Source: Antedon bifida
Lineage: Eukaryota > Echinodermata > Crinoidea > Comatulida > Antedonidae
Length of the DNA: 64,000 bases
Assembly: GCA_963402885.1 (NCBI GenBank)
Contig: OY727098.1
Location: forward strand, 20,384,717-20,448,716
Direction: 5' to 3'
Position numbers and translations under genes: made by a program. Below the pieces are notes generated by a model. That model did not search any database. It saw nothing but the letters and a program-made list of their open reading frames with translations, and was not told where the DNA came from. Shown one piece after another: positions 1 through 15,200 of this stretch; the first letter of the stretch is position 1; every line of letters begins with the position of its first letter.

Positions 1-3000
1 TGTGACATTTTTAAATTTTGATGGCAGAGTTGTTTATATACATAGGGTAACACCAAAGACCACATGGTGTGGGACAATTATTATATACTAGGGGTTCAGA
101 ACAGGTGGCTTGATAGTACATTTCATATTGCCCACAAAGAACTAAAGGAACAAGTAATTGTTAGAAAATGAAAATGTCCTTAAAGCTCATGGGATTGCAA
201 GGCTTTGTCCCATGGTCTACATAACATGTGACACTTATGCTCTATAGCTGGCCCAAAATTATTTGTAAATTACAGTACAATCTAGCCAGTTGAAAACCCC
301 CTTCATATATGCATTTTTGGAACAAATCATCTTTCTTAATATTTGTTTCATCTTCCACTTGACAGAATGTGTCATAATAAGATATACATGAACTGATTTT
401 ACACAACAAAGCCATCACAAAGAAATCTTCATTTTTACTTTGTTATAGTACTAGAAATAAGTATCAGTATACTACATGCATCACTATCACTTTCGTTACA
501 TGTGCCATATACACTGGCACTGTTTTGGCATCAATTCAATATGTATTATTAAATTATACTTGAAATTCACCAAGAAACACAGGACTGCTACTGTACATTA
601 CTTTTAGTACTTGTCTAAATCTTATTATCTTATAAATTTACATATTTTTTATGTAGGCCTATATGATATTATAATTTTAAAAATCTTTACTATAGTTAAT
701 ATTCATGGTAATGTATTGTCATCATAATTTGATAAAACTGTCAAATTATTTTGACACTTGCATTCCTTCCTTGCGCTGTTTATTTACATTCTTCTTATAC
801 CTGTTTCACACCTTACATAAATTGTTGAACTTGAAAAGATTAATTTCTTTTGTTTCATTATTGATCCTTGAAAAATGTTGCTAGAAAGCATTGTCATTAT
901 ATAGTTAGGGGAGCCAATAATAAATGTTATGTACAGTACTGCAATTGGTCAGTGAAATAATGCAGTGCAAGTACACTCACATGGTAACAATTCGGAACAA
1001 AAAACAACTGGTTTGCTTTTCTCCAGAGATTTTATAAGGGTTATCCGTGTGAAAACTTTGTAAACCTGGTTGAAACTTGTTTAAAAAAAGTTGTTACTTT
1101 TTGCAGTGTGAAAGGGTATTAGAAGACATTTGCATCTTATCTTACTGAAGTTTTACTTCCTGACGTATCAACTACTGTTAGTGTTACTTATTATGTAGAT
1201 AAGAAATTACAAAGGCCAGCCATGTAGTCTTAATTTGTTTCAACAGACAGGCTTGAAATTCCCTTCTCCAACAAAATCATCTATACCCTTCTTGTAAAAA
1301 GGCCCACTTTTTCTTTTCCTGAAACTTAAACTCTATAGCCACAGACATCTTATTAATTAGGCAAGAAATTATAAAGGCCAGCTAGTTAGTCTTAATTTAA
1401 ACTAGCAGCATTTGAGTCACACACAATTTGTAGATAGCTGACTCAGAAATATAAATGCGTCCTGTCGTTAACCTTGCGTCTTTGATTGCAAGCATTTGAC
1501 AACATAGGTGACGCCACACCATGTGACAAGAACAAAACTTCATTGGAATACTATTAATAATGGTAAAATATGATTTTTGAATCAACTTAATAATTTTCTT
1601 AATTTGTAATAAAACCTTCCTGAATAAAATACCATTTTTAATATCATAAAAAAAATGGTAAATTTGGTATTTCTTCTAGAGAAAACATGAAGAAACTAAA
1701 AGAAAATTAAACTATATACAAGCAACAATACAACAAAAACAGTCATTGGGAATATTTCAACGAAGACTGTTTCTCCCATGACAAGCTTAAATATCTTTTA
1801 CAAAATTTATCAAAGGCGTTGTAAGAATTGTCAGATCAGAGATGTTTATTTAATCTTGTGTGTCAACCTTTAATGCTGTGATAACATATAAACTTACTAG
1901 TACAGGCATAATTATTCATTACTAAATTTAAAAAAAAAAGGAATTTTGTAATAATTGACATTTATAATATTTATGACATTTCTACTGTACAAAGATCAAG
2001 GCGCTTTTGTATTTGTAAAGAAACTAAAAAGTATGTTTATGACTACTGTGTATGTACAGATGTGTAAAGGTCATTTCAAATCATTGAGAGGACAGTTTGA
2101 AATTATTTGTGATCATAAACCTGTGCATAATAATGCAGTATGATTTCATAAAATGCTAGCGATGCTATATTAATGATTTAAAAACACATTTATTTCATTC
2201 CTATAAGTAATAATGCTAGTTTTGTATATTGATAAATAAATTAACATTTTTGTGTACCAGCCACAGAGCAGCACAACCATTTCGAAACACTTCTAAGAAC
2301 ACTGTGTTCAATTAGTCTATCCAGACAATGGCTAATAATATTGATTAAGTTTAATAAATGCCTGATGAACTTCCAAACCAGATCAGGATATACTGAGTGC
2401 TTTGAAATAGCTTACAACAATCAAACCATGGAGCTATTTATAGTCTCCATCATCAAACTAATAGTTACTCTCTTTAGTTGTATTTGCATTTATTTTTATG
2501 GTACTGTATATATTTTTTTAAAAAAACCAAAAAAACATACAGTATTAAAAGAAAAAGGTGGTAAGTTTTATTAAATGTAGATAATTCAATACTGTAATTG
2601 TAACATATTAACAGGTAATACTGAGGTTACAGTTAAGTCTCCCAATACAGGACTTTGACTTTAACACAATGTACTAACTACTAGGTAACAAATTAGTTTC
2701 AGACAAACAGAAAAACAAGATGAAATGTTATTGTTTAAATGTTTTTTTATATAATGAAACTAAAAATGAAACAAAAAAAAAACAACCCACTTTTACTTTA
2801 GATAATTTACCTGAAAAAACTGTAATTTAAAGCAAAAAAAACATTATTTTTTCTTTTTTTTGTTTTTTTTTTTTACGAAAGGGATTAAACTTTATTAAAA
2901 CTACAAAATAACCTATTCAAAGTCTGATTTAATTAATCTTCATTTTTCATGTTATTGGGGGACAATACATCTTTAAATGATTTCAGTAGATTGTGATTAT

Positions 3001-3282
3001 CTTATCTCAACAGTCTTGAGAGCCTCAAGACTGTTTAGGTAATGCTACTACTGTACCTAATTGTTTTACATTAGCAACGATTCATGGGCAGTAATTAATA
3101 ATACAAAGGTTGTATAATGCATGCAAATAAGCTGGGTATACACCATTCTATTCATTATTAGGACAGTGTATTTGATTTTCAATGCCTGCTGTCCCAAAAC
3201 AAAAAGAAACTCAGTATAAAGTCATTGTCCTGTTGTTTATGTTATGTTTGTGAATGCGAAATACTGTAAATGCAATTCTTAC
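1..3282. other. No exon recognised; probable intron or 3' flank of the PDZD2-like gene
   Basis: AT-rich sequence with only short chance ORFs. The last exon seen to the right ends at 3283 with a good minus-strand donor (GTAAG) in phase 2, so a further exon must lie here or beyond the left edge, but none could be identified. A small perfect hairpin lies at 3009-3035 (12-bp arms, 3-nt loop). A homopolymer-rich patch lies near 2838-2875. Confidence 0.5.
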
Positions 3283-6200
3283 CTTCTGAAGGGCCAGAGT
3301 TTAGGGCTTGATGTGCTTGAGCTACTGGAAGGTGGTGCTGCTGAACTTGTCGACAGCCTGCTGTTTACAGTTAAATTTACAACACCTTTTTTCATTTGCT
3401 GACAGAAAAAAATAATTGTTTGTAAAAGTGATTACCATTTCACACACAAATTACACCCTTAAATTATTGGAGTGTCTTATAAACTGGTCACTTAAATCTC
3501 AAGCACTGAATATAATACAAGATTAGTTAGCCTTATAAGGTAGAGGTGGGGGAGGATTCTTAGCTAGACTGGCTTGTCTAATTTGCATTGCAATAATATC
3601 ATTGCAACCGAAATATACGCTATATGGTTACAAGCAAATAATTCAACAGAGGATGTAACATTACATTTTGCAGGTTAAAACAAGGTACAGTATTAGTTGC
3701 ATATACAATGTTTAATTGGGTAATAGATATGAATCATAGCACCAATTTTCCAGTAATTCATCTGTCGGTATTATAAATATTAGTTCAGCAAAAAAGGTGC
3801 CATATTAAAACAAAAATCAAAGGATTGCAGTGTAATTAGAGAATAATGTATAAAGAAATCAGTGAAAAAAAATTTGTTTGTAGTGTTGTTCTGCATACAT
3901 TTAAACACTCTATTTAATCTTATTAATCTGTCGATGTGAACATAGCAGTCTATGTGACAATTAAATTTGGTTAATTCTGTTATCATTCAGCATATCATTT
4001 CCAGCATACTGTTCTAAGCAATTTAAAACGTGTGTTCCTTATCTTCAGAAATACTTTATCTGATACTAAACAACCAACATCTTTCTTTTTACAATCTGCA
4101 TGTATTGGCTGGCATCCAACCAACATGTTGCAGGTTGAGATTTCAGAGATACTTATGTTTTCAAAAGATGCATATAAAGATTATGTAATATAAATATTAG
4201 GACGGCTTTAAATCACAAACTATTTCCTCCATCTGATGTCATCTCCTGTAGCCTTACATCATTAGTCACTATTTAGACAGTATATAATAAAAATAATATT
4301 ATCTTAATCATAAAATAATAAAGAAAACGATAAAAACTCACTTTAAATTTATTAAGTGCTTGTTTATGTGTGAGGCCTTGGAACGATTGACCATTTACCT
4401 CTAATATTTCATCGCCTGAAGAGAAAGAAAAGCCCATCAACATATTATAATGTAGTTTGGATTCCTAGCATAAAAATACATTTAGATAGTTATTTGTTTA
4501 GATCACATTCAAGATAACTGTAAATTCATTGTTGCAAGAGATTAAAGAGGACAGGCTTTCTTTCAAATACAAAATATATCAGGGTAGATTTTATTAGACT
4601 TATTTGGTCCAATGCAGACAATTACACACCAGTACATTTGTTGTAATACGTAGCTCTGATAACTCTGTTTTTACTGGTTTCACATGCCTTGTAATTGATA
4701 GATGAGTGAGTGACTGTACATGACTGTATGGATATGACAGTACAAAGAATGAATGTATTGAAAATCATATAACAGTCAGTCATCATGGTCCACCTACCCG
4801 AAGCATAAGTTTATATGAGCTCTATAATTAAACCCATTTATTTATATTATTAATTTAGTTTACTACCTTCTTTCAGTCTCCCATCTACAGCTGCTGCTCC
4901 TGTTGGAAATACTGTTTTTACATATATACTTTTAGTAGATGTTTCTGGATCTTGAGCTGAATAAATCGTGAAGCCTAGTCCCTTGCCTAGACCTCCTTTG
5001 ATCAGTGAAACTTGCTGGACAACCGAAGGCACCGAATTCTTCTGTAAGAAAATATACTAAAACTTAACTTTCAGTTATTGTTTTCTTATTTATACTGTAC
5101 CTTAAAATCAAAGTTATATCTTTTTTATGGGTGCTGTATTTTAAAAAAGAAAAGAAAAGATGTTATACTGTACTGGTCAGAAGCAAGTGGAAATAAAAAC
5201 TGTACAGTACAGGAAAAACTTCTATACAATGAACTGTATACAATGTTACAAAGTACAGAACTGCATAAAGACCTCCCACTTGATTTAAAGCACTTTATTT
5301 TTTTTTATTTCAACAATATTTTATGAGGGTGATCCATTCAGCATAAGTTGATCATTAGGGACCCTTAAACAATACAAACAGTACTAAACACTCCTGGAAA
5401 TTATGTGAAAAAACAACAATGTACGCAACTAAAGTTCTAAGAAACGAGATTGTAACTCTGTATTTTACCATAGATTTGCCAGCTATTCTATATTGTGTGA
5501 AAATACCATTAGGCCAAGTGGAAGAACATGCTTAAATGGTTTTAATTTTGTTTAAAAGAATATAGCATAGATGTTTTATATTGTTGTTAAATATTACCCT
5601 TCCTTCTCCTCCACCCACCTGTCACATTGCACTATGAACTTTCAATTGCAATGGAATTTGACATACAGATGTATTGTACAAATTGGGGAAAGTGGATTAT
5701 GTATCAAATGTGAGAGGCCACAGTTATGTCATACTGCATATATAGTTATAGGCAACAGCGAGGCTACATAACCACAATATTAAATAGAAAGGCCACTTTG
5801 GGTATTAAAGGATGTCATATCCAAGGTTCTAATCCATGAGTAGTTTGAAACATGATATAAAATATATCTTTGATGCCATAACTAGAGCCTGTACACAGCA
5901 TATAGGATTATAATCAAACCAGAACTACAGTAGAGCTTGCCCACTAACTGTCGTACTGAGCATTATAAGCACCAGTGGTTTATAAGACTGGGTGTGTACA
6001 GTACAGTAGCTACTGAATTACTTAAATTAAACAACCACAATCATGTGTCCCACCCCCATAAAATCATCTAATATTTCAACATTCTTTCCTACTAAATAAA
6101 GGTATTAAATGTAAAAGGTGTAGCACTAAAAAAGGAGCTTCTGGAAAATCAGCCATTTCAGGGCCAGCCCTATTTGTTAACATTTAACAAGTTACAACAG

Positions 6201-9200
6201 GTGATTCTAACCGACTATTTTTAATATGCTATATATTAGTAGCTAGATGATATCTAAAACAAAGTTACTTTCTATAGTAAGAAATATTTAAAGTATTCTG
6301 TATAGAATTAACACAAAAGAAGGCTCCTAATTAATGAAGTAAAAATTATGAATGCTGATTGCTCTTGTTGATGACTCGAGGTCAAAAGTGCAGACTACAG
6401 GATGTCCTAAAATAATTAGAGCTGGTGATGTGCCAGTCCGTGTTTACATTGTTCATGACAAAATTTAATGTTGGACATATGCTCACCTTCTCGCCTGCAT
6501 GTGGTGGGGGTGGGGGTGGCGATGACCAGTCTTTTTCTGCTTCGTCTGCAGAGTTCAATGCAAAGTGGTTGTGTGACCTTATTGATGAACTCAAGACACT
6601 AGGACAGGAACTATTTTCTGAAGTATCAGATGAGCCTGACGGAGACCGTTTGAGCTTATTCTTTATCTTGTGAAAAAAAAAAGAACAAATGAAAATAATT
6701 AGGTAATTTTTAGTTTGAAGGAGTAAGAATTTAATGACCATGTTTAAGCTTAGTTACTACAGAAAGTATTTTGACCAAACATGAATAACCGACTGTCAAA
6801 TGATGTTTTGATTGGCAATACATTTCATCTGAGTGGGAACCAAACTTTAGAGTACTAACATGAACAGTCAGGCCTATTGCTATGAGACATTTGAACTGAT
6901 AGAATAAAATGAGTGCTGAGAATGCTGAGTTTTTAAAACTGAATTATTAATGGAATAATACACTAATTTAAATATCATTATATATTTGTAAGTGTTGAAA
7001 CAATTAAAAATGACTAATAAGCTAGATACTGTATATAGATGTACAATTCAAAATATTTATATCTACATCCTCTATAGTTGTCATACCCTTATTCATCCCC
7101 TACATATCATGTTCATTTGCCAGTTAATGGAAGTGCCGGATGTCTGACGGAACAAACCAGACATTCGTCAGCCAGAGTTGACCTGCCTAGGTCAATAATA
7201 TTATTGTCTTATCAGAGATTACTATCATTTTTTTTCGATAAAAAGGGCTTCTTATTTAGTCAGTGATCGGCTGCTATTTTTTTTCTCTTTTTTTGTAATG
7301 TAATATTAATTTCCACACTTAAAACATATTTGACATTAAAGTAGTTAACAATAATCGATAATAGACTTTTTATTTCCATGAAAACAAAATTTTAAATATC
7401 TTTGGAGCTCTTTGGAATGAATCTAAACTGTTACTTTATTGATAAGTATTCTTTTTTTGTTAATGTTACACATTGATGAAATGAATTATCTTACATGATA
7501 TACTCTACAGTACTGTATATCTGTACAGTACTGTATGTATATCTACAGATTAAGTTATTTTTAGTCTTTTAATCAATCATTATAAAAGTGAATGTGAAAT
7601 AATTTTCATAGAAGCCGCAGAGAATACACTTAAAAGAATACAATGCATATCTTTATATCAATTTCACTTCTCTTTTATTTTCTTTTTTTGTGCGTGCTAA
7701 TTATAAATGTTAATTAATATTTTAATAAAGTTGAAATGAAATCAATAGAAAACCCCACATTTTACAAATGCAATTAATCATTAAGTTGAGTCACGTCCTA
7801 TAGGGAAATCAACACTAAGAATGTTTCCTTGTCTTGTGTAAAACATTTAAATGCCAAGAAAATTCCAATCTCCCATGAATGCTTGAATTAAAGGGTGCTA
7901 CATGATTTAAGATTTCTATCATTGATTATAATAGCATTACATCATGATGGAGGATGTGTACAAATTCCCATGCTTGAGTATCAAATAAACATAAACAAAT
8001 TAGCTACAGTAGAGTACGGTACAAAGAAATATACATTTTTTTATGGCCTAATTGTCTAAAACATGTTATGTTTACTATATCATTAATTTGTTACCGCCTC
8101 CCCGCCTCACCCACCAACCCCTTTTAAAAATCATAGATCCAATACTGTAGCCCCCACCTCTACATCTAGTACATTGAGGTGTGTCATACGTGTGTAAGCA
8201 CTTAACGCCACTTCACAAATTACTTATCTAATAGCACACGCTAATGTATTGTTGTTAATAGATAACTGCACTATAAGAAGTTCAAGGAATTAAGTCTATT
8301 TTTAGGGTGCATGTCAGTTTACGTCAGAATAGGGGCCTGCAGTGGGCTGGCACGAATCTCATGCTAACAAAATAATGAGGGAAGTCTACAGAAGAAAGTA
8401 CTGACATTATCTATACATTGCTGCATTCATGTTCATATTGTTGGCATTCACAATTTATGCATTTAAACAAATTAAATTTCTTTCATACTGTTTTTGGCAA
8501 AAAAAAATAGAGAACATGTTAGGAGTAAAATTTACCAAAGTGCAAATTATCACACTTATGTTTTATGCTTATCATTTCTCTTTTCTTTACGGCATTGTAA
8601 TAAGACAGCAACACAATTTCCCAAGATGGGATGAATAAAGTTTCCTTGTATCCTTGTATCCTTGTATAAAAGTAATTCAAGCAAATTTGAGAAAAATCAT
8701 GTTTCTGTGTTCTGATTGCAAGATCAAGACCATTTCTTGCTTGGTTCATACTAGGATGCAACGCATCTATGAAAGTGCAACTTAATCAATTTGTCCAATC
8801 ACAAGTGCTTGATTATCCGAACTGTTGCTTGTTATTGGCATACTGATTGGAAGACATGACACTTTACTTAGGTTTGGTCTCCACATAAGGATGCTTACTA
8901 GTAAGCAATACAAATACAGTTAAATACTTTTTTGTTTAAACAAACTATAAATTCTAGTTTTTAAGGCAGACTAACTGAAATTGATATCCCTTAACTTCAG
9001 ACTACAGTTACCTACCAGGCACCTAGACTATGGTAATTTAATGACAACCTATCGAATGGATACTTTAAGTTTATGAGTTCATAGTGTTAAATATAACTAA
9101 AATATCACTTCACTTGCTCTAATGAGTAGAAATGTACAGTAGCAAAAGTGACAAGTACAGTTTCCTGATAAAGCACACATGGTTTCACCCTCATAATTAG

Positions 9201-12200
9201 TTAATTTATATCGTTATTAAATGGAGTATTTGACAAAGCTATTTCATTGAATTTTTAGTGTGCATGCTAATATCACACCCTGGGAAGTTAGTGTTATAAT
9301 TTATTCTAGATTCAAGAGGAGTTTGACCATCTGTGACAATTTGTTCATTTTGTTTTAGTTTTCGCAGTAATAATAAATCATGATCTTTTCTTAAAATACA
9401 CCCTTGGTCAGCTTTCTAAAAATTCAGTTTTTAAGAATTGTATTTTAATAGACAACAAGGCCAACAGCCATAAGTCGCGTGCTCTCAGAAAAAAATGAAC
9501 TTTCAAAAAGTAATGTACTTTAAAATTTTTCTGTACATCAAAACAGTTCAAAAAGTAAGATAAAGCGATAAAACGCATAGTGATACCGGACCGACAGACA
9601 GGCCGACATAGTGAACTATTGAGTCGCGTCCACGCGACTAAAAATTTTCTGAAACATCATTGGGCATTGTGAAAGTAAAGTAAACCATGTGTTATTAACC
9701 TAAATTTCATTTTGGATTTTTGTAATAAACATTAAAATCAATGCCAATAATGCTACACAGACGTTTCACTGTACACATTAATAATGGTTTATACGATGTA
9801 TGACAACTTTCAAAAACGATTTCTGAAAATATCAATACTGCGATTTATCAGTCAATAACCATAACTTACTGTAATTTAATGTTTAAAAAAGATCTGATCT
9901 ACAGTAAAGAATACTACAGGGTAATAACTTTAGTCTGGTACAGTTCTTTGCCAAACATACAGTTTAGTAATATTTAGCAAACCTGACACAAAAGTGCAAA
10001 CATGACTCAGTATCATCAGAGACTGAGATTAAGGATAATATTACATGCGCATGTTTCTCGATGTACGTACACTGAACATATTAAGTGCTACAGCCATGGA
10101 GAATTATCTCTTTGCAGTGTACTACTAGTACTAGTGATATCCTTACAACAATAAGCTACAATACAGACATTATGGGCTGTAAAGTCAAGATACATCGATT
10201 CTTTATTTTATGATTTTAAACTTGGGTATAACCAGTGTTACTATGATCATGGAGGAATGATCTAAATTCCTCCATGCTATGATCAACTTTTGTTTTCAGC
10301 AAATTCTTCATCGCATTTCATTCATCACGCCTATTTTAAGCTATTTTAGAAAGTTACAAAATTGTTCAGGCCACTTTTTGTAATGTCTGTAGAGAAGAAA
10401 GGGACATCATGGTGGTCATGGTGGAAAAGTCAATTAAACTGGGTTCCTTGACAGCTAGGCCACAGCACTCCAGCACCATTAAAAATAGAAAATCCTGAAG
10501 GGATTTAACCATCAGAACAGTACCTGCACAGTTTGATAAAATCTGACATTTGTAGAATGAAGTGGAATGGAACTAAGATTTTTTTATTTTCGCTATAATT
10601 TAGTAGGGTAGAACTAGTAAACAGCATCAAGTTTAAAATACTTAATCACGTAGGCAACCAAGCATGTTTTCCTTCCCACCAGTAGCGTTTGTTAATGTTA
10701 TTAGTATTGGAATATTGAGGGAAACTCCCAAGTGCTGATTATGATCTAAACTTTTGTTTTCAGCCAATCCTTCATCGCATTTCATTCATCACGCCTATTT
10801 TAAGCTATTTTAGAAAGTTACAAAATCGTTCAGGCCACTTTTTGTAATGTCTGTAGAGAAGAAAGGGACATCATGGTGGAGAAGTCAATTCCTTGACAGC
10901 TAGGCCACAGCACTCCAGCACCATTAAAAATAGAAAATCCTGAAGGGATTTAATGATCAGAACAGTACCTGCACAGTTTGATAAAATCTGACATTTGTAG
11001 AATGAAGTGTTGCAAAAATGGAACTAAGATTTTTTAAATTTTCGCTATAATTTAGTGGGGTAGAACTAGTAAACAGCATCAAGTTTAAAATACTTAATCA
11101 CGTAGGCAACCAAGCATGTTTTCCTTCTTCTTACAAAAAAAATTTCCCACCAGTAGCATTGCTAATGTTATTAGTGTTGGAATATTGAGGGAAACTCCCA
11201 AGTGCTGATTATGATCTAAACAAGTTTTATTGTTAATGTTAACTGTACATTGATAGGTTGTCTGTTCCTTAGCAATTGTCTAACTGCAAGCACAGTGGTA
11301 ATAAAACAATGTTAAACATGTTTTCTTTTGCAATATAAAAACAAATTATACAACTGTAAACCTCTGTTGAAGAACTCATAGTTAATTTCAAGTGAAATAT
11401 TATCGGTTTATGTAAATACCCACTTGAACAATGGATTAATATTATGGGATATTAAACTCACCTTGCGTGCAATAACAAGTTGCACAACATTTCCCGCATT
11501 ACGCAGGATGTCGACGACCTCGTTGTGTGTGACACACATAAGATTATGTCCATTAATCATCAGTATCTCGTCTCCCTTCTGAAGTCGGCCATCCCTAGAA
11601 AATTATTTCAAAAATATATGACCTTAATATTATAAATTGTATTAAGTCACCAATTGAAATAAAAATAGAATGAAGGGATGTGTAAACATTAGCACTGAAA
11701 AGACGGTTAATAAATATTTCCTAATGATTTTATATGGCGGAGAGTAATTTTTAATACAATTTTCTCCCATCATTATCTGTTATGCCGTAATCAGCCAATA
11801 TAAAAAGTCATACCAAACTCTATATCAGCGAAGAATCTAGAAAACGTGGTGTGGTGCCACTAACTATTAACTATAATATTAGAACAATACATATGTTTTT
11901 GCAATTCTTGATTGTGTATTTTGGTATCATTTGTGTGTATTAAGGTACAGATGGCCTTATATTTTAGATTTCATATTTCTAGTTTTTAAGAGTGTTTACA
12001 AAAACACTCCAAACTGTAATGTTATAATAAATGATGTGGAACCACTGATTAAGAGATGAAGAAAAACAATAGAAAAAGTATATTGTATACAGTATCTGTG
12101 TAAACTATTTAAATCCATACTAGTTACATTTTACCATTACTCAATATAGGATGTAAAGATAACACATACAATGTATGATGCAAATAATGATACTGTAGGA

Positions 12201-15200
12201 ATTAAAAACATTATTCATTTTTTCCCAAATTATCATAAATAAAATTCATCCATTAATCACATCTGTTGCTATTACTGTACTTTAATAGTAGAGATACAAA
12301 GTAATTATGCCTCAAATCAATATCAGTATTCATTTTTAACTTTTGTACACTGTATTTGTATATTTTTTAAAAATATATGTTAATACACAATTAACAGGTT
12401 TAATTCCTAAGCAAGAACAGTTTACATTAACCACAACAAAAAATTAAATTAAAAATGAATGTATGTCAGTGTAATTTCCTTTTTATTTTAAGTTCATATT
12501 TTCTTTATAATTACAATCATTGAATGTATGACCATGTTGAGAAATACTGTAATATAACAAACGTCTTTATTAACCTACATTTAAAAGATTCACAAATACC
12601 TTTCTGCAGCTTTGTCCTTATCAACCCCTGCTACGAATATACCAATATCCCCTTTCCTTGAACCTTTACCCCCGGCAATCTGAATTCCAAGGCCTCCTTC
12701 ACCCTTCACCAAATGCATTTTTACAACTTCCCTTTTCTATGAAAAAAAGAAACCAACAGAAATGAATCATCATAACATTATTGAGAAATTGACCAATTCT
12801 TAGTACTTGATAGGTACCATAACAAATAAAATATCACAATTATTATAATCAAAATATTTATTATGCAATTCCAAAAAAAAAACAACATTTAGTGCATTGA
12901 ATCCCTAAATTTTCCAAAATAAATGAGTTTTTAAATTAATTGTAAAGGAATCAAAAGTGTTAATGTTAATATGTTTTTTAATCATCCTCATCTTGATATA
13001 ATTAATTTGAGGTGGTTTGGATTATTAACCTTGGGAATACATAGCACATTTGAAGTGCACACTTTACCTACTTTCCACCTACTTTGCACACTTTATGCAA
13101 TTCAGCAAAACCTGGCGAAATGTTATTTATTCTTTCAAATGTCTAAATAAGGTGGTAGATGAGGTGGTTTAGATATTAACCTTGCGATACATAGTGCATT
13201 TGATTTTTGAAGTGTACACTTTACCCACTTTTTTCAGCCTACTTTTCACACTCTAGGAAGTTTATCAAGGCCTACCTGGTGCAATGTTATTTATTCTTGG
13301 AAAATGTCTAGATAAAAAATAAACAAGTCTTGTACCCTAGTACTACTTACTGTAGTTTATATCTACTGTAGGCAATTTCAGTTAAATCTGGTTTTAATTT
13401 ATTATAGACAGAAGAGCACCAAGGCCAAGTATAATCTAATGATTCAATCCAAGCAATACTATAGGCTTCAGTTTGTTAAAAAGTGGTAAGTACACACAAG
13501 GTAATATTGGAAATTACATCCCCATTTGACCTAAATCACATGGTACAACATTTGGCAAGAATTAGGGTGGGATTAAACTGACAAGTTTCAGGCCACAGTT
13601 CCTATCTTAGTTCATTGACTGTAACAGGTCTCTGAATCTGTGGCCTGTCTACGTTTGGACAATGGAGCATAAACAATGAAATTAAGGAAATCTATTTGAA
13701 ATGAACAATGTCTGAACTACTGTATAAACGCAGTAGAAGATGAATGAATGTAAATTGTAATGAACATGTTCCTTAAATATCTATTTCATTCACAATCATA
13801 AACAGTAAGTAACAAGACTGACTGAATTACTGTACTTCCAATGAACAATAGTAGTATGATTTGAAAAAGAAATACTTAAAAGTGCATGTTTGATCAACAC
13901 CAGAAAAAGCATTACATTTTTAAATATTTCACATTAGAAAACTTTCAACTGAATTAATTCAGATATATTGTACAGTAGTAAACATAGTGTTAAAGGCAAT
14001 CTGTTCAATTTGCACAAGTAACAGGATTACAGATCTAGTATTACAGTAAAAGTAAAATAATACCATACTCCACAACAATAGTAGGCAAAATCAATATCTG
14101 TTGCAATCAAACAAAAGTATTTAACACAGGTTGTGGAAACTACTGTATATTTGGTTGGCAAACAAAACGCGAATTGTAATAAATCGGTGTACAGACTTAC
14201 ATAATTAATACTCAAAACAATAAAAGTATAATTGTGTTATATGCAATGTGTTTGTATTATTTCACACTACAGTATCTTAGAGGTCCGTTCTTAAAGGCTA
14301 TTAAATTTAATAAAGTAAAAAAAATATCTGACAACAAAAGTTTAATCATAACTTGTAATATTTCTCTTCCTTTGCCTCTTTCTTCACATCATTCAAAATA
14401 ACAACCATTTTCTTCAATTTCAAACACACAATAATGGAGTAGGTCGAACACACTACTTTAGGGATGACAAAAATACTGTAAGTGCTAAGCCTTCATTTAG
14501 CAATTATAAAAAATGTTATAGCCATACTGTACCTTTTTCTTTGCTTGTTGAGCTGCATGTGAGAGAATAGAATCAGTTCTAACCACTTTTTGTGGTGATA
14601 AGGGTGGCAAGGTTTCATCAATTTTAACTGTTTTCAATGGCGGTACATCCGTTTGCTGAAGTTCAATCGTGTCCTCAAAATCAACATCACTTTCTGGCGG
14701 TTCATGTCTACGTTTTGTTCCCGACAAACGCTTTTCTTGATTACGGTCAAATGAATTTTTATCAATACTAGTTCCGTAAGGAGACAGAAAATTCCCGATG
14801 TTGTTTGGGTCAAAGTTTTCCTGACTCCAGTCCATCATTACTTTCCCACCAACATCATTTTTTTCAATCCAGTTTTGAATGTCTCTTTTCTCGACTAAAG
14901 CGCCAGGTGGACATGTGTCATGTGGTGGTGATGGTGCCTTACGTTTACTTTTTCTTAGTACAGTAAGACACAGTTTACCTGCACGTAGAGCACTTTCTAA
15001 TAGAAACCTGTACATGAAAAATGTATTGTTAATCAAATTTAATTACCTTATCTCATGTACATGAATCGGTTGAGCAAAGCATAATGTAAACTGTAATTTG
15101 TCTTGCAATATACACAATTACATTTGGTACTATTTTAAATTGTTATTTAATTTGTATTAAAGCATTAATCATGAATAATTAACCAACTATTATACTAACT

